From Caenimonas soli (lineage in GTDB: Bacteria; Pseudomonadota; Gammaproteobacteria; Burkholderiales; Burkholderiaceae_C): a stretch of 64,000 nucleotides of DNA. Shown in pieces: positions 51,860-58,885 of the stretch. Where the stretch lies: the NCBI RefSeq assembly GCF_013155545.1, contig NZ_JABJVV010000009.1:1-64000 (forward strand). The letters are read 5' to 3'. The position numbers and the translations under genes are program-made. Numbering within the stretch: the first letter of the stretch is position 1; each line of letters begins with the position of its first letter. Under the pieces are notes generated by a model that had not been told where the DNA came from, ran no database searches, and was given only the letters and a program-made list of their open reading frames with translations.

Positions 51860-52540
51860 TCAAGCCAGTCCGCACCAGACCGCAACGCGATGCGCGAGGT
51901 CGGCCCACAACGCCCACCCCGCGGCCACGATGAGCAGGAAGCCGGAAGCGCGGGTGCCGAAGTCCTGTCGCAAGCGGTTGCCTGCGTGACGCAGCCGGTC
52001 GAGCAACTTGGGTGCGAGCGCAAGTGATACGGCGCTACCCGCGGCAAACAAGGCCATGGACAAGGCGCCGTCCAGCGGCCCGCCGCTGAGCGAAGCGACC
52101 AGCAACGCGGAATACAGCAGCCCGCATGGCATGAAGGCCCACAGCGCTCCCGCGGTGAAGACGCCGCCGCGTGCGCCCGCCCAAGGCCGTATCCGCATCC
52201 ACACGCTGCGTCCTGCGCTACTGACCCATACGGGCTGGCGCGCCATCACCAGCAACATGAGCCCCCATGCCAGGACCGCGAGATGAAAGAGTGTCCATAC
52301 GGGGCGCAGTGCAGCGGTCTGCCCGGCCAGCCAGGCGAAGCTTTGAACCGCTTGCGCGGCGGCGGCGCCGGCCACCGAATAGCCCGCGACGCGCCCGGCG
52401 TGGAATAGCCAGGGTGAACGCGAGGTTGGACGCGGCCCCAGCCGCACCACCGCACCACAGGCGGCGCCGCACATTGCCACGCAATGGGGCCCGCCGGCCA
52501 GGCCCATCAGCAGTGCGGCGGTGGCCAGCGTGGTCGACAT
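51860..52540 (-). CDS. Six-helix membrane protein of the TauE/SafE or DsbD_2 type (cytochrome oxidase-associated)
   Basis: 226 residues with about six hydrophobic helices. Conserved Cys motifs at helix starts: GLAGGPHCVAMCGAACGA at the N-terminus and WAFMPCGLLYSALLVAS mid-protein, the pattern of the DsbD transmembrane-like group often encoded beside cbb3 oxidase genes. Its likely role is metal or thiol handling for oxidase or nitrite-reductase maturation; sulfite export is the database name but not supported by motif. It lies leftward, 12 bp after a 31-codon frame and behind an FNR box at 52702, so probably induced at low oxygen. Confidence 0.8.
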   Translation of the reverse strand: MSTTLATAALLMGLAGGPHCVAMCGAACGAVVRLGPRPTSRSPWLFHAGRVAGYSVAGAAAAQAVQSFAWLAGQTAALRPVWTLFHLAVLAWGLMLLVMARQPVWVSSAGRSVWMRIRPWAGARGGVFTAGALWAFMPCGLLYSALLVASLSGGPLDGALSMALFAAGSAVSLALAPKLLDRLRHAGNRLRQDFGTRASGFLLIVAAGWALWADLAHRVAVWCGLA

Positions 52541-52552
52541 CCCAGTACCCGG

Positions 52553-52648
52553 TCAGATGATGCGCGAGAACTTCGTGCGGTTGCGGTCCGTCTGCGGGTA
52601 GCGGTCGAACACGAAACGGGGCGTCAATTCGGCTGAAACTGCAGTCAT
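52553..52648 (-). CDS. Candidate small protein, 31 residues, unknown
   Basis: ATG at 52646-52648, TGA at 52553-52555. The peptide is MTAVSAELTPRFVFDRYPQT followed by DRNRTKFSRII, soluble, basic and aromatic-containing. Not recognised. It sits between nirK and the membrane protein gene on the same strand, ends 12 bp before the next ATG and lies 54 bp from a perfect FNR box, spacing that suits transcription starting about 20 nt before its ATG. Ribosome site weak. It could equally be an untranslated leader of the next gene. Confidence 0.4.
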   Translation of the reverse strand: MTAVSAELTPRFVFDRYPQTDRNRTKFSRII

Positions 52649-52701
52649 CGCGGGCCTGGGTTGGTAAGGTTTGACTGTGCCGCTTCCAGTGGCGCCGCCG
52701 C

Positions 52702-52715
52702 TTGATTTGGATCAA
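52702..52715 (-). promoter_or_regulatory. FNR/Dnr box
   Basis: TTGATTTGGATCAA at 52702-52715 is a perfect TTGAT-N4-ATCAA palindrome, abutting the nirK stop codon. Centred at 52708.5; a class II start would fall near 52667 on the minus strand, ahead of the small frame and the membrane protein. The Fnr protein encoded at 56935 has the E-x2-S-R recognition residues for this sequence. Confidence 0.82.
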
Positions 52716-53858
52716 TCAATGCGCGCTGTCGTGCCCTTGCTTGTCCTTGGGGTTGTAGATGGACGCATCGGCCGGGCCGGTGACTTCCAGCCCGGCTGCA
52801 AGGCCTTTGCCGGCGCGCGACAGGGCATGGTCGACCAGCAGGTACTTGCCGGGGTAGTTCACCTTGAAGTCCACGATCGTTGCGCCGCCTGGGGGCACCA
52901 AGGTGGTCTGCACATCCTGCTTGACGGCCGTGAGAGAACCTTCGCTGTAGACCTTGTCGAAGATCTCGCCGATCACGTGGAACGAAGAGATCTTGTTCGG
53001 ACCGCCGACGCCGAAATACACGCGCACGGTTTCGCCCACCTTGGCTGTCACCTTGTGCTCCTGCGTCAGGGCGCCCACCGATCCGTTGAACGTGTAATAA
53101 GTGGGAAGCTCGTCGTCCGCCCGGTCATGGTTGAACGCCTGGTGCCCCTTGGTCCCCTTGGGATGAGACGTGTAGAGGTCGCCCTGCATCACGTAGAACT
53201 CCCTGTCCACTTTCGGCAGGCCTTGCGGCGGCTCGACCAGGATCATCCCGTACATGCCGGCCGAGATATGGTGCGGCACCGATGCGGTTGCGCAGTGATA
53301 GACGTACAGACCGGGATTGAGCGCCTTGAAGACCACGGTCTTCGACTGGCCGGGCCCCACCTGCGTGTGTTCGCCGCCCCCATGCCCGCCGGTCACGGCG
53401 TGCAGGTCGATCGAGTGGATCATCTTGCTGCTCTTGGCGTTGGTCAGCGTCAGCTCGACCGTGTCGCCTTTCTTGACCCGCAGCATGGGGCCGGGCACCT
53501 TCTTGTCGAAAGTCCAGTAGGTGAATGTCGTGCCATCGTCAAGCTTGCCATCGAGCTCCACGGTCTCGATGCTGTATTTCACGATCCGCGGCACCCGGTT
53601 GCCCAGGGCCTTGGGGACCTGGGTGGGATCGAGCGCGATGCTCACTGCATTCGGGGCGGCCGGGGCGATCGCTTCGGCTTTCGGGGCCGGCGCCGCCGCC
53701 GCGCCCATGACGGCGGTCGTCGCAGGTGGGGCAGGTTTGGTGGCTGCCGATGCAGCGGCCATTACAGCGGTGGCACCCAGGGAGCCGATCAACAAAGGCC
53801 CGCCGGAAAGCAATGCCACGATCGCGAAGGAGATGGGGGTGATCACACGGTCGAACAT
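52716..53858 (-). CDS. nirK: Copper-containing nitrite reductase
   Basis: 380 residues, two-cupredoxin periplasmic enzyme reducing nitrite to nitric oxide. All metal ligands are visible. Type 1 copper: His148, Cys189, His197, Met202. Type 2 copper: His153, His188, His344. Catalytic pair: Asp151 and His294. The Cys-to-His spacing of eight residues (CATASVPHH) marks the class II, AniA-like form. An N-terminal hydrophobic signal or anchor is followed by an Ala/Pro-rich linker from about residue 33 to 70, as in outer-membrane or tethered AniA relatives, but no lipobox Cys is seen. A degenerate FNR-like site lies upstream at 53977. Confidence 0.95.
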   Translation of the reverse strand: MFDRVITPISFAIVALLSGGPLLIGSLGATAVMAAASAATKPAPPATTAVMGAAAAPAPKAEAIAPAAPNAVSIALDPTQVPKALGNRVPRIVKYSIETVELDGKLDDGTTFTYWTFDKKVPGPMLRVKKGDTVELTLTNAKSSKMIHSIDLHAVTGGHGGGEHTQVGPGQSKTVVFKALNPGLYVYHCATASVPHHISAGMYGMILVEPPQGLPKVDREFYVMQGDLYTSHPKGTKGHQAFNHDRADDELPTYYTFNGSVGALTQEHKVTAKVGETVRVYFGVGGPNKISSFHVIGEIFDKVYSEGSLTAVKQDVQTTLVPPGGATIVDFKVNYPGKYLLVDHALSRAGKGLAAGLEVTGPADASIYNPKDKQGHDSAH

Positions 53859-53976
53859 TTTGAGCTTTCTTTCACATCAGCGCGGGTGGAGCCTCCGCGG
53901 GGCCAACAGCCTTGTGGGCCGTTAACTCAATGTAGGAAGAAATCCCGGGCGGTGATAGGTGCCAATGGGTCCCGCC

Positions 53977-53990
53977 TTGATCCATCGCAA
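53977..53990. promoter_or_regulatory. Degenerate FNR/Dnr-like site between nirK and the cupin gene
   Basis: TTGATCCATCGCAA at 53977-53990: left half perfect TTGAT, right half CGCAA instead of ATCAA. It lies in the 201 bp divergent gap between nirK (start 53858) and the cupin gene (start 54060). Could be a Dnr/NnrR-type site, which tolerate such changes. Nothing else was seen in the gap apart from TAGAGT at 54031 as a possible -10 for the cupin gene. Confidence 0.45.
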
Positions 53991-54059
53991 GTGGGCGCTG
54001 GTTGTTACCTCGGCCGCAAGCGGCTTGGCGTAGAGTGCAGCGTAAACAGGAGTCGAAAC

Positions 54060-54395
54060 ATGGCCATTCCACATACCGCGCCGGGCGAGGTCGTCGACGT
54101 CAAGCCTCTCGGCGCGGCGCTTGCCGCCACGCGATCGCACGCGCTCTTCAAGTCCGCCGACCTGGAGGTGATCCGCCTGGTCCTGCCCACGGGCCAGGAG
54201 ATGCCCGAGCACGCGGTCGCCGGAGAGATCACGCTGCAATGCATCGAGGGACGCGTCGCCTTCACCTGCAATGCCGGCGAGGTGGAACTTGGCGCCGGCC
54301 AGCTCATCCATGCGGCGGGAGAGGAAGTGCACGGGCTGCGGGCCCTGCAGGACGCGTCGCTGCTTCTGACCATCGCGCTCAAGTCCCCTTGTTGA
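54060..54395 (+). CDS. Small cupin-domain protein
   Basis: 111 residues, one cupin barrel. LPTGQEMPEHAVAGEITLQCIEGRV corresponds to cupin motif 1 (shown in part: HAVAGEITLQCIEG) and GQLIHAAGEEVHGLRALQDA to motif 2. The metal-ligand positions His/Glu are partly kept. Soluble. AGGAG lies 8 nt before the ATG. Such small cupins are often found with nirK, nnrS and hemerythrin genes and are thought to sense or manage nitrogen oxides, but no activity is established here. 29 bp before nnrS. Confidence 0.82.
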   Translation: MAIPHTAPGEVVDVKPLGAALAATRSHALFKSADLEVIRLVLPTGQEMPEHAVAGEITLQCIEGRVAFTCNAGEVELGAGQLIHAAGEEVHGLRALQDASLLLTIALKSPC

Positions 54396-54424
54396 TCCAC
54401 CATTGGCCGCGCGGTGGTGGCTCG

Positions 54425-55585
54425 ATGAAGGTCATATCGGCTCGCCACCCGCTGTGGCAGATGGGCTTTCGTCCGTTCTACCTGCTGGCCAGCATCTTTG
54501 CCGCGCTGTCCATCGGCCTGTGGGCGCTGCAGTTCTCAGGATGGCTGGGCCGCCCCTACCTGGAGGGACCGCTGTGGCACGCGCACGAAATGCTGTTCGG
54601 CTTCGCGCTGGCCGTGGTGGTGGGCTTCCTGTTCACGGCAGGCCGCAACTGGTCGAACCGTCCCACTCCGACGGGATGGCCACTGGCGGCTCTGGCCCTG
54701 CTGTGGGTGGCGGGACGGGTGCTGGTCCTGACGCCTTTCGCCTGGGCGGCCGCATTGGCCAACACCGCCTTCCCCGCCGCCGCCGCCATTGCATTGGCCG
54801 TCCCCTTCTTTTCCGCGGGCAGCCGCCGCAACTATTTCTTTGTCGCCCTGCTGCTGCTGATGTCGGTCGCCGTCATGGCGATACACCTGGACAGGCTTGC
54901 CGTGCTGGCGATCCCTGAATGGATCGGCATACAGATTGGGCTGGATGCCTTGTTGTTCATGATGGCCGTGATGGGCGGCCGCGTGATCCCGATGTTCACC
55001 AACAACGGCGTGCCCGGCGCGGCCGCCACCCGCCATCCCCTGGTCGAGAAGGCGGCGCTGGCCGCGATCCTGCTCCTGCTGGCGATCGATGCGCTGCAAC
55101 TGCAAGGGTCGCCACTGGCCCTGCTGGCTGCCGCCGGCGCGGCAGCGCACCTGATCCGCTGGGCCCTTTGGCAGCCCTGGAAGTCCTGGCGCGCGCCCCT
55201 GGTCTGGGTACTGCATCTGGCGTACTTGTGGATTCCGGTGCACCTGGCGTTGCGGGCGATGTCCGCGGCGCAATGGATCGCGCCGTCGATCGCGGTCCAT
55301 GCGCTCACCGTGGGCGCGGCGGGCGGCCTGATCATAGGCATGATGGTGCGCACCGCGCGCGGCCACACCGGGCGGCCCTTGCGGGCGGACCGGTGGGATG
55401 TAGCCGGCTTCGTGCTCATAGCGCTCGCAGCCTTCGTCCGCGTCTTCGTCCCGCTGGCGGCACCGGCCTGGGCTCTCGATGCCGTGCTGTGCTCGGCCGC
55501 GTTGTGGTCCGCCGGCTTCGGGCTTTACGCGGTGCGTTACTGGCCGGTGCTGACGCGCCCGCGGCTGGACGGGAACCCCGGCTGA
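54425..55585 (+). CDS. nnrS: NnrS family membrane protein
   Basis: 386 residues with about twelve membrane helices. It opens HPLWQMGFRPFYLLASIFAA, the family hallmark, with LWHAHEMLFGFALAVVVGFL (conserved His-x2-His-Glu) and FMMAVMGGRVIPMFTNNGVP, then AVHALTVGAAGGLIIGMMVR. NnrS is a haem- and copper-containing inner-membrane protein that protects cells from nitrosative stress, relieving iron-nitrosyl build-up. Its place between nirK/cupin and the hemerythrin and AOX genes fits NO tolerance. The final 49 bp overlap the convergent hemerythrin gene. Confidence 0.92.
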   Translation: MKVISARHPLWQMGFRPFYLLASIFAALSIGLWALQFSGWLGRPYLEGPLWHAHEMLFGFALAVVVGFLFTAGRNWSNRPTPTGWPLAALALLWVAGRVLVLTPFAWAAALANTAFPAAAAIALAVPFFSAGSRRNYFFVALLLLMSVAVMAIHLDRLAVLAIPEWIGIQIGLDALLFMMAVMGGRVIPMFTNNGVPGAAATRHPLVEKAALAAILLLLAIDALQLQGSPLALLAAAGAAAHLIRWALWQPWKSWRAPLVWVLHLAYLWIPVHLALRAMSAAQWIAPSIAVHALTVGAAGGLIIGMMVRTARGHTGRPLRADRWDVAGFVLIALAAFVRVFVPLAAPAWALDAVLCSAALWSAGFGLYAVRYWPVLTRPRLDGNPG

Positions 55586-56196
55586 GGGGCGCTTTGCGAA
55601 GCGTCCATCGCATGGAAGCTGCGCCCCACACCGATCGGTGCAGGTGCGGTCAGCACAATGCGCGCGAAGAGACGGTCGAAGCTCGGATCGCGCGCGCCAG
55701 GACCGAGCGGGTCCGGTGCGCAGAGAAAAGCAGCATCCAGCTCCACCCAGTCGGCCGCCGTCAGGAGCCGCTGTGCGGTCGGCAACAGCTCGGTTTCCTC
55801 GCAGCGCATGTGATCCAGGTAGAAGCGCACATACTCCCGGGCCGCCTGCTCGAAGGCAAGGCGGCGCGACTCGCCCAGCAGTTCCCAGGCCAGCAGCAGG
55901 TGCTGCAACGCGCGCACCTTTCCCTCGCCCTTCATGTGGTCGGCTTCCAGGCCTTCAATCACCGGCATGAGCTCGGGAGCGACGCGCAGCAGTTTGGGGA
56001 ACAGCAAGTCCGATTCCCGGGGGTGGTGCTGGCGCTCGGGAAACTCATCGATATAGAAGAGCATTGCGCGCAGCACATCGAAGAACCGCTCGGGTTCGTC
56101 ACCCGGGCCGTGGTCGACCATCATTGAAACGGAGTGCAGCACAGCGGCGATCGAAGCGTGCTGATCGCGAATAACCTGGGATGTGGATGAGGCCAT
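55537..56196 (-). CDS. Hemerythrin domain protein
   Basis: 219 residues: one hemerythrin four-helix bundle (residues 1-145) plus a C-terminal extension of about 70 residues. Di-iron ligand pattern: RDQHASIAAVLHSV, EFPERQHHPRESDLLFP, GLEADHMKGEGKVRALQHL and YLDHMRCEETELLPTAQ. It binds oxygen or NO in the cytoplasm, probably as a sensor or sink. GGAG precedes the ATG at 56196; the frame before it begins with TTG and is unlikely. Last gene of the receiver-fnr-aox-hemerythrin run, 36 bp after aox. Its 3' end overlaps the convergent nnrS by 49 bp. Confidence 0.9.
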   Translation of the reverse strand: MASSTSQVIRDQHASIAAVLHSVSMMVDHGPGDEPERFFDVLRAMLFYIDEFPERQHHPRESDLLFPKLLRVAPELMPVIEGLEADHMKGEGKVRALQHLLLAWELLGESRRLAFEQAAREYVRFYLDHMRCEETELLPTAQRLLTAADWVELDAAFLCAPDPLGPGARDPSFDRLFARIVLTAPAPIGVGRSFHAMDASQSAPQPGFPSSRGRVSTGQ

Positions 56197-56232
56197 GTCT
56201 GTCTCCGGTGCCAAATGTTGAAAGAAAAATGC

Positions 56233-56880
56233 TCAGACCTCGGCGGAGGCCGGTCTGACAGCGCTCGCTTGCCCGCCCAGCTCGTTGGCGTAGCCGTGAT
56301 TCACGTCGCGGTGCCCAGCCTCGTCTTCGCGCACCGCCAGCACGACGTCGCGCAAGGTGGCGCCGTCCGGCAGGTTCCAGTACTTCTTGGCGATCTCCGG
56401 CGCGGACACGTTGGCGTGTTCGCCGGCATCGATCAGCGCCAGGTAGTTCGTGTAGCTTTGGTAGGCCTCTTCCTCGAAGTAGCCGACCACACGGTGCGCC
56501 ACGGCAGGGGCCAGCAGGTACAGAAGGAAATAGGCGTTGTAGAAGAATCCCTGCACCAGGATGACAAGCAGGCGCTCGAACCAGTTGGGCTGGGCGATCT
56601 CGATGAAGGTCATCAGGTGCATGCGCTCGTTCTCCGCCTCGTCCATCAGCGTGCGGATCCAGCCTCGGTCATCCTCGATGCGGCGCAGACAGCGCAAGTG
56701 AGTCAGTGTCGCGCCCACCATTCCCGGGACGGCGGCCACGGTTTCCAGGACGATCGCCCGGTGGCCGTAGCGTTTGGCGAAGAACAGGTCGGCGAAGAAT
56801 CGCAGGAATCGAACGAAGCCGTAAGCGAAGCGGTCACCGAAGTTGCGGGGGATGTGGTGAGGATTGTTTTGGAAAGTCAT
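56233..56880 (-). CDS. aox: Alternative oxidase (cyanide-insensitive ubiquinol oxidase)
   Basis: 215 residues. All four di-iron motifs of AOX are present: LET at residue 45 (Glu46), NERMH at 84-88 (Glu85, His88), EEEAYQSYT at 136-144 and REDEAGH at 184-190 (Glu187, His190). Two amphipathic membrane-binding helices lie at [18 protein letters not shown] and [20 protein letters not shown]. It reduces oxygen to water with ubiquinol without pumping protons, and is insensitive to cyanide and NO. It lacks the N-terminal regulatory Cys of plant forms, as usual in bacteria. Lies between fnr and hemerythrin, suggesting use under NO or low-oxygen shifts. Confidence 0.94.
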   Translation of the reverse strand: MTFQNNPHHIPRNFGDRFAYGFVRFLRFFADLFFAKRYGHRAIVLETVAAVPGMVGATLTHLRCLRRIEDDRGWIRTLMDEAENERMHLMTFIEIAQPNWFERLLVILVQGFFYNAYFLLYLLAPAVAHRVVGYFEEEAYQSYTNYLALIDAGEHANVSAPEIAKKYWNLPDGATLRDVVLAVREDEAGHRDVNHGYANELGGQASAVRPASAEV

Positions 56881-56934
56881 GGCTGGTACTTGGGTTAGGG
56901 ATACGGGAATGGGGATGCCGCCGGACAACTGGCT

Positions 56935-57717
56935 TCACTGAACTCGCATTTCAAATGCGCGGGTCAGGCCGTCCAGATCGACGATGCGGATGTGGCGTTT
57001 GTCCACCTCCAGCAGGCGCTGCTGCACAAAGGCCGAGAAGGTGCGGCTCACCGTCTCCAGCTTCATGCCAAGGTAGCTCCCGATCTCGGCGCGCGACATG
57101 CGCAGGTGGAATTCGCTGGCCGACCAGCCGCGGGCCTTCAGCCGCTGCGACAGGTTCAGGAGAAAGGCGGCAAGCCGCTCTTCTGCGTTCATGCTTCCCA
57201 GCAGCATCATCAGGCTGTGCTCGCGCACGATCTCGCGGCTCATCAGGCGGCTGACCACATGCTGCATATTGCTGTTGCCGGCCGACAGTTCGTTCAAATG
57301 CGCGTAAGGGATGGCGCAGATCTCGGTGTCTTCCAGTGCGGTGGCGCTGCTGGCATGCGTGCCCTGCGCCAGGCCGTCCAGGCCCATCAACTCGCCGGCC
57401 ATATGAAAGCCGCTCACCTGCTCGCGACCGTCGGCCAGCATCAGGCTGGACTTGAAGGTACCGCTGCGCACCGCGTAGATGAACTGGAACTTGTCACCTT
57501 CGCGGTACAGGGTGTCACCGGTCTTGACCTTGCGTCGGGCAAACATCAAGCTGTCCAGCTGCTGCATCTCCGTCCCGCCCAGCCCGCATGGCAGGCACAG
57601 CTCGCGCAGGTGGCAGGTGGAGCACTGGGTTTTCAGGGGCGCCGGCGCAACGTGCGCGCGCTGGGCCACGAAAACGGGACGGGAGGAACGGACGGGTGCT
57701 TCGAGGGCGGTGTTCAT
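56935..57717 (-). CDS. fnr: FNR/ANR-type oxygen-responsive transcription factor
   Basis: 260 residues of the Crp/Fnr family. The 4Fe-4S ligands are visible: QCSTCHLRELCLPC gives Cys32, Cys35, Cys41 (and Cys44), and Cys134 in TEICAIPY corresponds to E. coli FNR Cys122. Cyclic-nucleotide-binding-like beta barrel 55-165, dimer helix, then winged HTH with GMKLETVSRTF; Glu220, Ser223 and Arg224 are the residues that read TTGAT. The cluster falls apart in oxygen. Probable user of the box at 52702. It follows the lone receiver gene by 21 bp and precedes aox by 54 bp. Confidence 0.95.
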   Translation of the reverse strand: MNTALEAPVRSSRPVFVAQRAHVAPAPLKTQCSTCHLRELCLPCGLGGTEMQQLDSLMFARRKVKTGDTLYREGDKFQFIYAVRSGTFKSSLMLADGREQVSGFHMAGELMGLDGLAQGTHASSATALEDTEICAIPYAHLNELSAGNSNMQHVVSRLMSREIVREHSLMMLLGSMNAEERLAAFLLNLSQRLKARGWSASEFHLRMSRAEIGSYLGMKLETVSRTFSAFVQQRLLEVDKRHIRIVDLDGLTRAFEMRVQ

Positions 57718-57738
57718 GAGGATCCTTGGCGGCTGAAA

Positions 57739-58128
57739 TCAAAGCGAGACCGGTTGCCGCGCCGTGGCGACGGCGTGGGCCAGCTGGTCGAACTCGGTGC
57801 TCTTGTCGAGGAAGCGGACGGCGCCCTCGCGCAGGTAGCGCTCGCGGTAGGCGGGCGCCGAGTTGTTGCTGAATACGACGAATGCGATCTCGGGGTCGGA
57901 AAGGCGAACTGCTCGCAGCACCTGCAATCCCGAGCCGCCTTCCAGCTGAACGTCGAGCACCACCACATCGGGTTGCGTGGCCAGGATGCCGTCGATGGAG
58001 TCTTGCGGTGTCTTTGCCTGGCCGACGATCGTCATGGCCGGCGCTCCAAGCATCGCGGCAACTCGGGTGCGGATCAGTTCCGAGTCATCTGCCAGGAAAA
58101 CCTTGAGGGGATTGTTGCGGGAAGGCAT
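57739..58128 (-). CDS. Single-domain response regulator (receiver only)
   Basis: 129 residues, receiver with no output domain. Acidic pocket Asp14-Asp15 (FLADDSELIRT), phospho-acceptor Asp59 (VVVLDVQLEGGSG), Ser87 (VVFSNNSAP) and Lys109 (VRFLDKSTEF) are all present, so it should be phosphorylated. CheY-like proteins of this kind act by protein contact or as phosphate sinks. The likely donor is the kinase at 58882. ATG at 58128. It heads the leftward fnr-aox-hemerythrin run, about 100 bp after a 16 bp palindrome. Confidence 0.88.
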   Translation of the reverse strand: MPSRNNPLKVFLADDSELIRTRVAAMLGAPAMTIVGQAKTPQDSIDGILATQPDVVVLDVQLEGGSGLQVLRAVRLSDPEIAFVVFSNNSAPAYRERYLREGAVRFLDKSTEFDQLAHAVATARQPVSL

Positions 58129-58228
58129 GCCGCTACTGTGCCGGGCGGCCCGCCTTCGCAACATCGGCGGCGGCTGAAACCGAGCCTCGGTCAAGTCCCA
58201 AACAGGACCGGGACTGCGCCTAGGTACG

Positions 58229-58244
58229 CTAGGAATATTCCTAG
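58229..58244. promoter_or_regulatory. Perfect 16 bp palindrome, possible NarL-type regulator site
   Basis: CTAGGAA-TA-TTCCTAG at 58229-58244: two inverted heptamers two bp apart, the 7-2-7 arrangement bound by LuxR/NarL-type dimers. An additional CCTAGG lies at 58219-58224. It spans the stop codon of the NarL-type gene and sits about 100 bp before the receiver gene. No T-run follows, so it does not look like a terminator. Confidence 0.45.
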
Positions 58245-58885
58245 GGATCCAGCTGGTCGGCCAGGCCGTGCTTGATCGCGTAGCGGATCAGCTCGCTGGC
58301 GTTGCCCAGACCCATCTTCTGCATCAAGTTCGCCTTATGGGTGCTGACCGTCTTGACGGACAGGTTCAGGCGCGTGGCGATGTCGGTCACCGAAACGCCC
58401 GCCGCCAGCAAGCGGAAGACTTCGAATTCGCGCGCCGACAGGGACTCGTGCGCCGCGGCGGCCGCGCCCGGCATGGCGCCCAACGCGAGTTGCTCCGCCA
58501 CCTCGGCGGTGATGAAGGCCCCGCCGCCGGCGATCTTGTGGATGGCCTGAACCAGCAGGGCCGGGGCGCTCTCCTTGGTCAGATAGCCGCTGGCGCCCGA
58601 TTTGATGGCCCGCACCGCGTACTGCAGCTCCTGGTGCATGCTCAGCACCAGGATGCGCAACTTGGGTTTTTCGGCCTTGACCAGCTTGATCAGCTCCATG
58701 CCGCTGCGGCCGGGCATGGACAAGTCGAGCACCAGCACGTCGAAGTCGCGCTCGCGCACCAGCCGCATCACTTCGGTGCCGTCGCCGGCTTCGTCCACGA
58801 TCTGCAGGCCGACGTCGGCGGCCACGATGCGCTTGAGGCCCTCACGCACGATGGCGTGGTCATCGGCAATGGCGATACGGATCAC
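58241..58885 (-). CDS. NarL/FixJ family response regulator
   Basis: 214 residues. Receiver 1-120 with Asp8-Asp9, phospho-acceptor Asp54 (VLVLDLSMPGRSG), Ser82 and Lys104. LuxR-type HTH 145-210 (SLSAREFEVFRLLAAGVSVT then DIATRLNLSVKTVSTHKANL). The GTG start at 58885 overlaps the TGA of the kinase gene, so the two are made together as a two-component system. Probably controls the neighbouring oxidase, fnr or nitrogen-oxide genes; the 58229 palindrome is a candidate target. Confidence 0.93.
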   Translation of the reverse strand: MIRIAIADDHAIVREGLKRIVAADVGLQIVDEAGDGTEVMRLVRERDFDVLVLDLSMPGRSGMELIKLVKAEKPKLRILVLSMHQELQYAVRAIKSGASGYLTKESAPALLVQAIHKIAGGGAFITAEVAEQLALGAMPGAAAAAHESLSAREFEVFRLLAAGVSVTDIATRLNLSVKTVSTHKANLMQKMGLGNASELIRYAIKHGLADQLDP

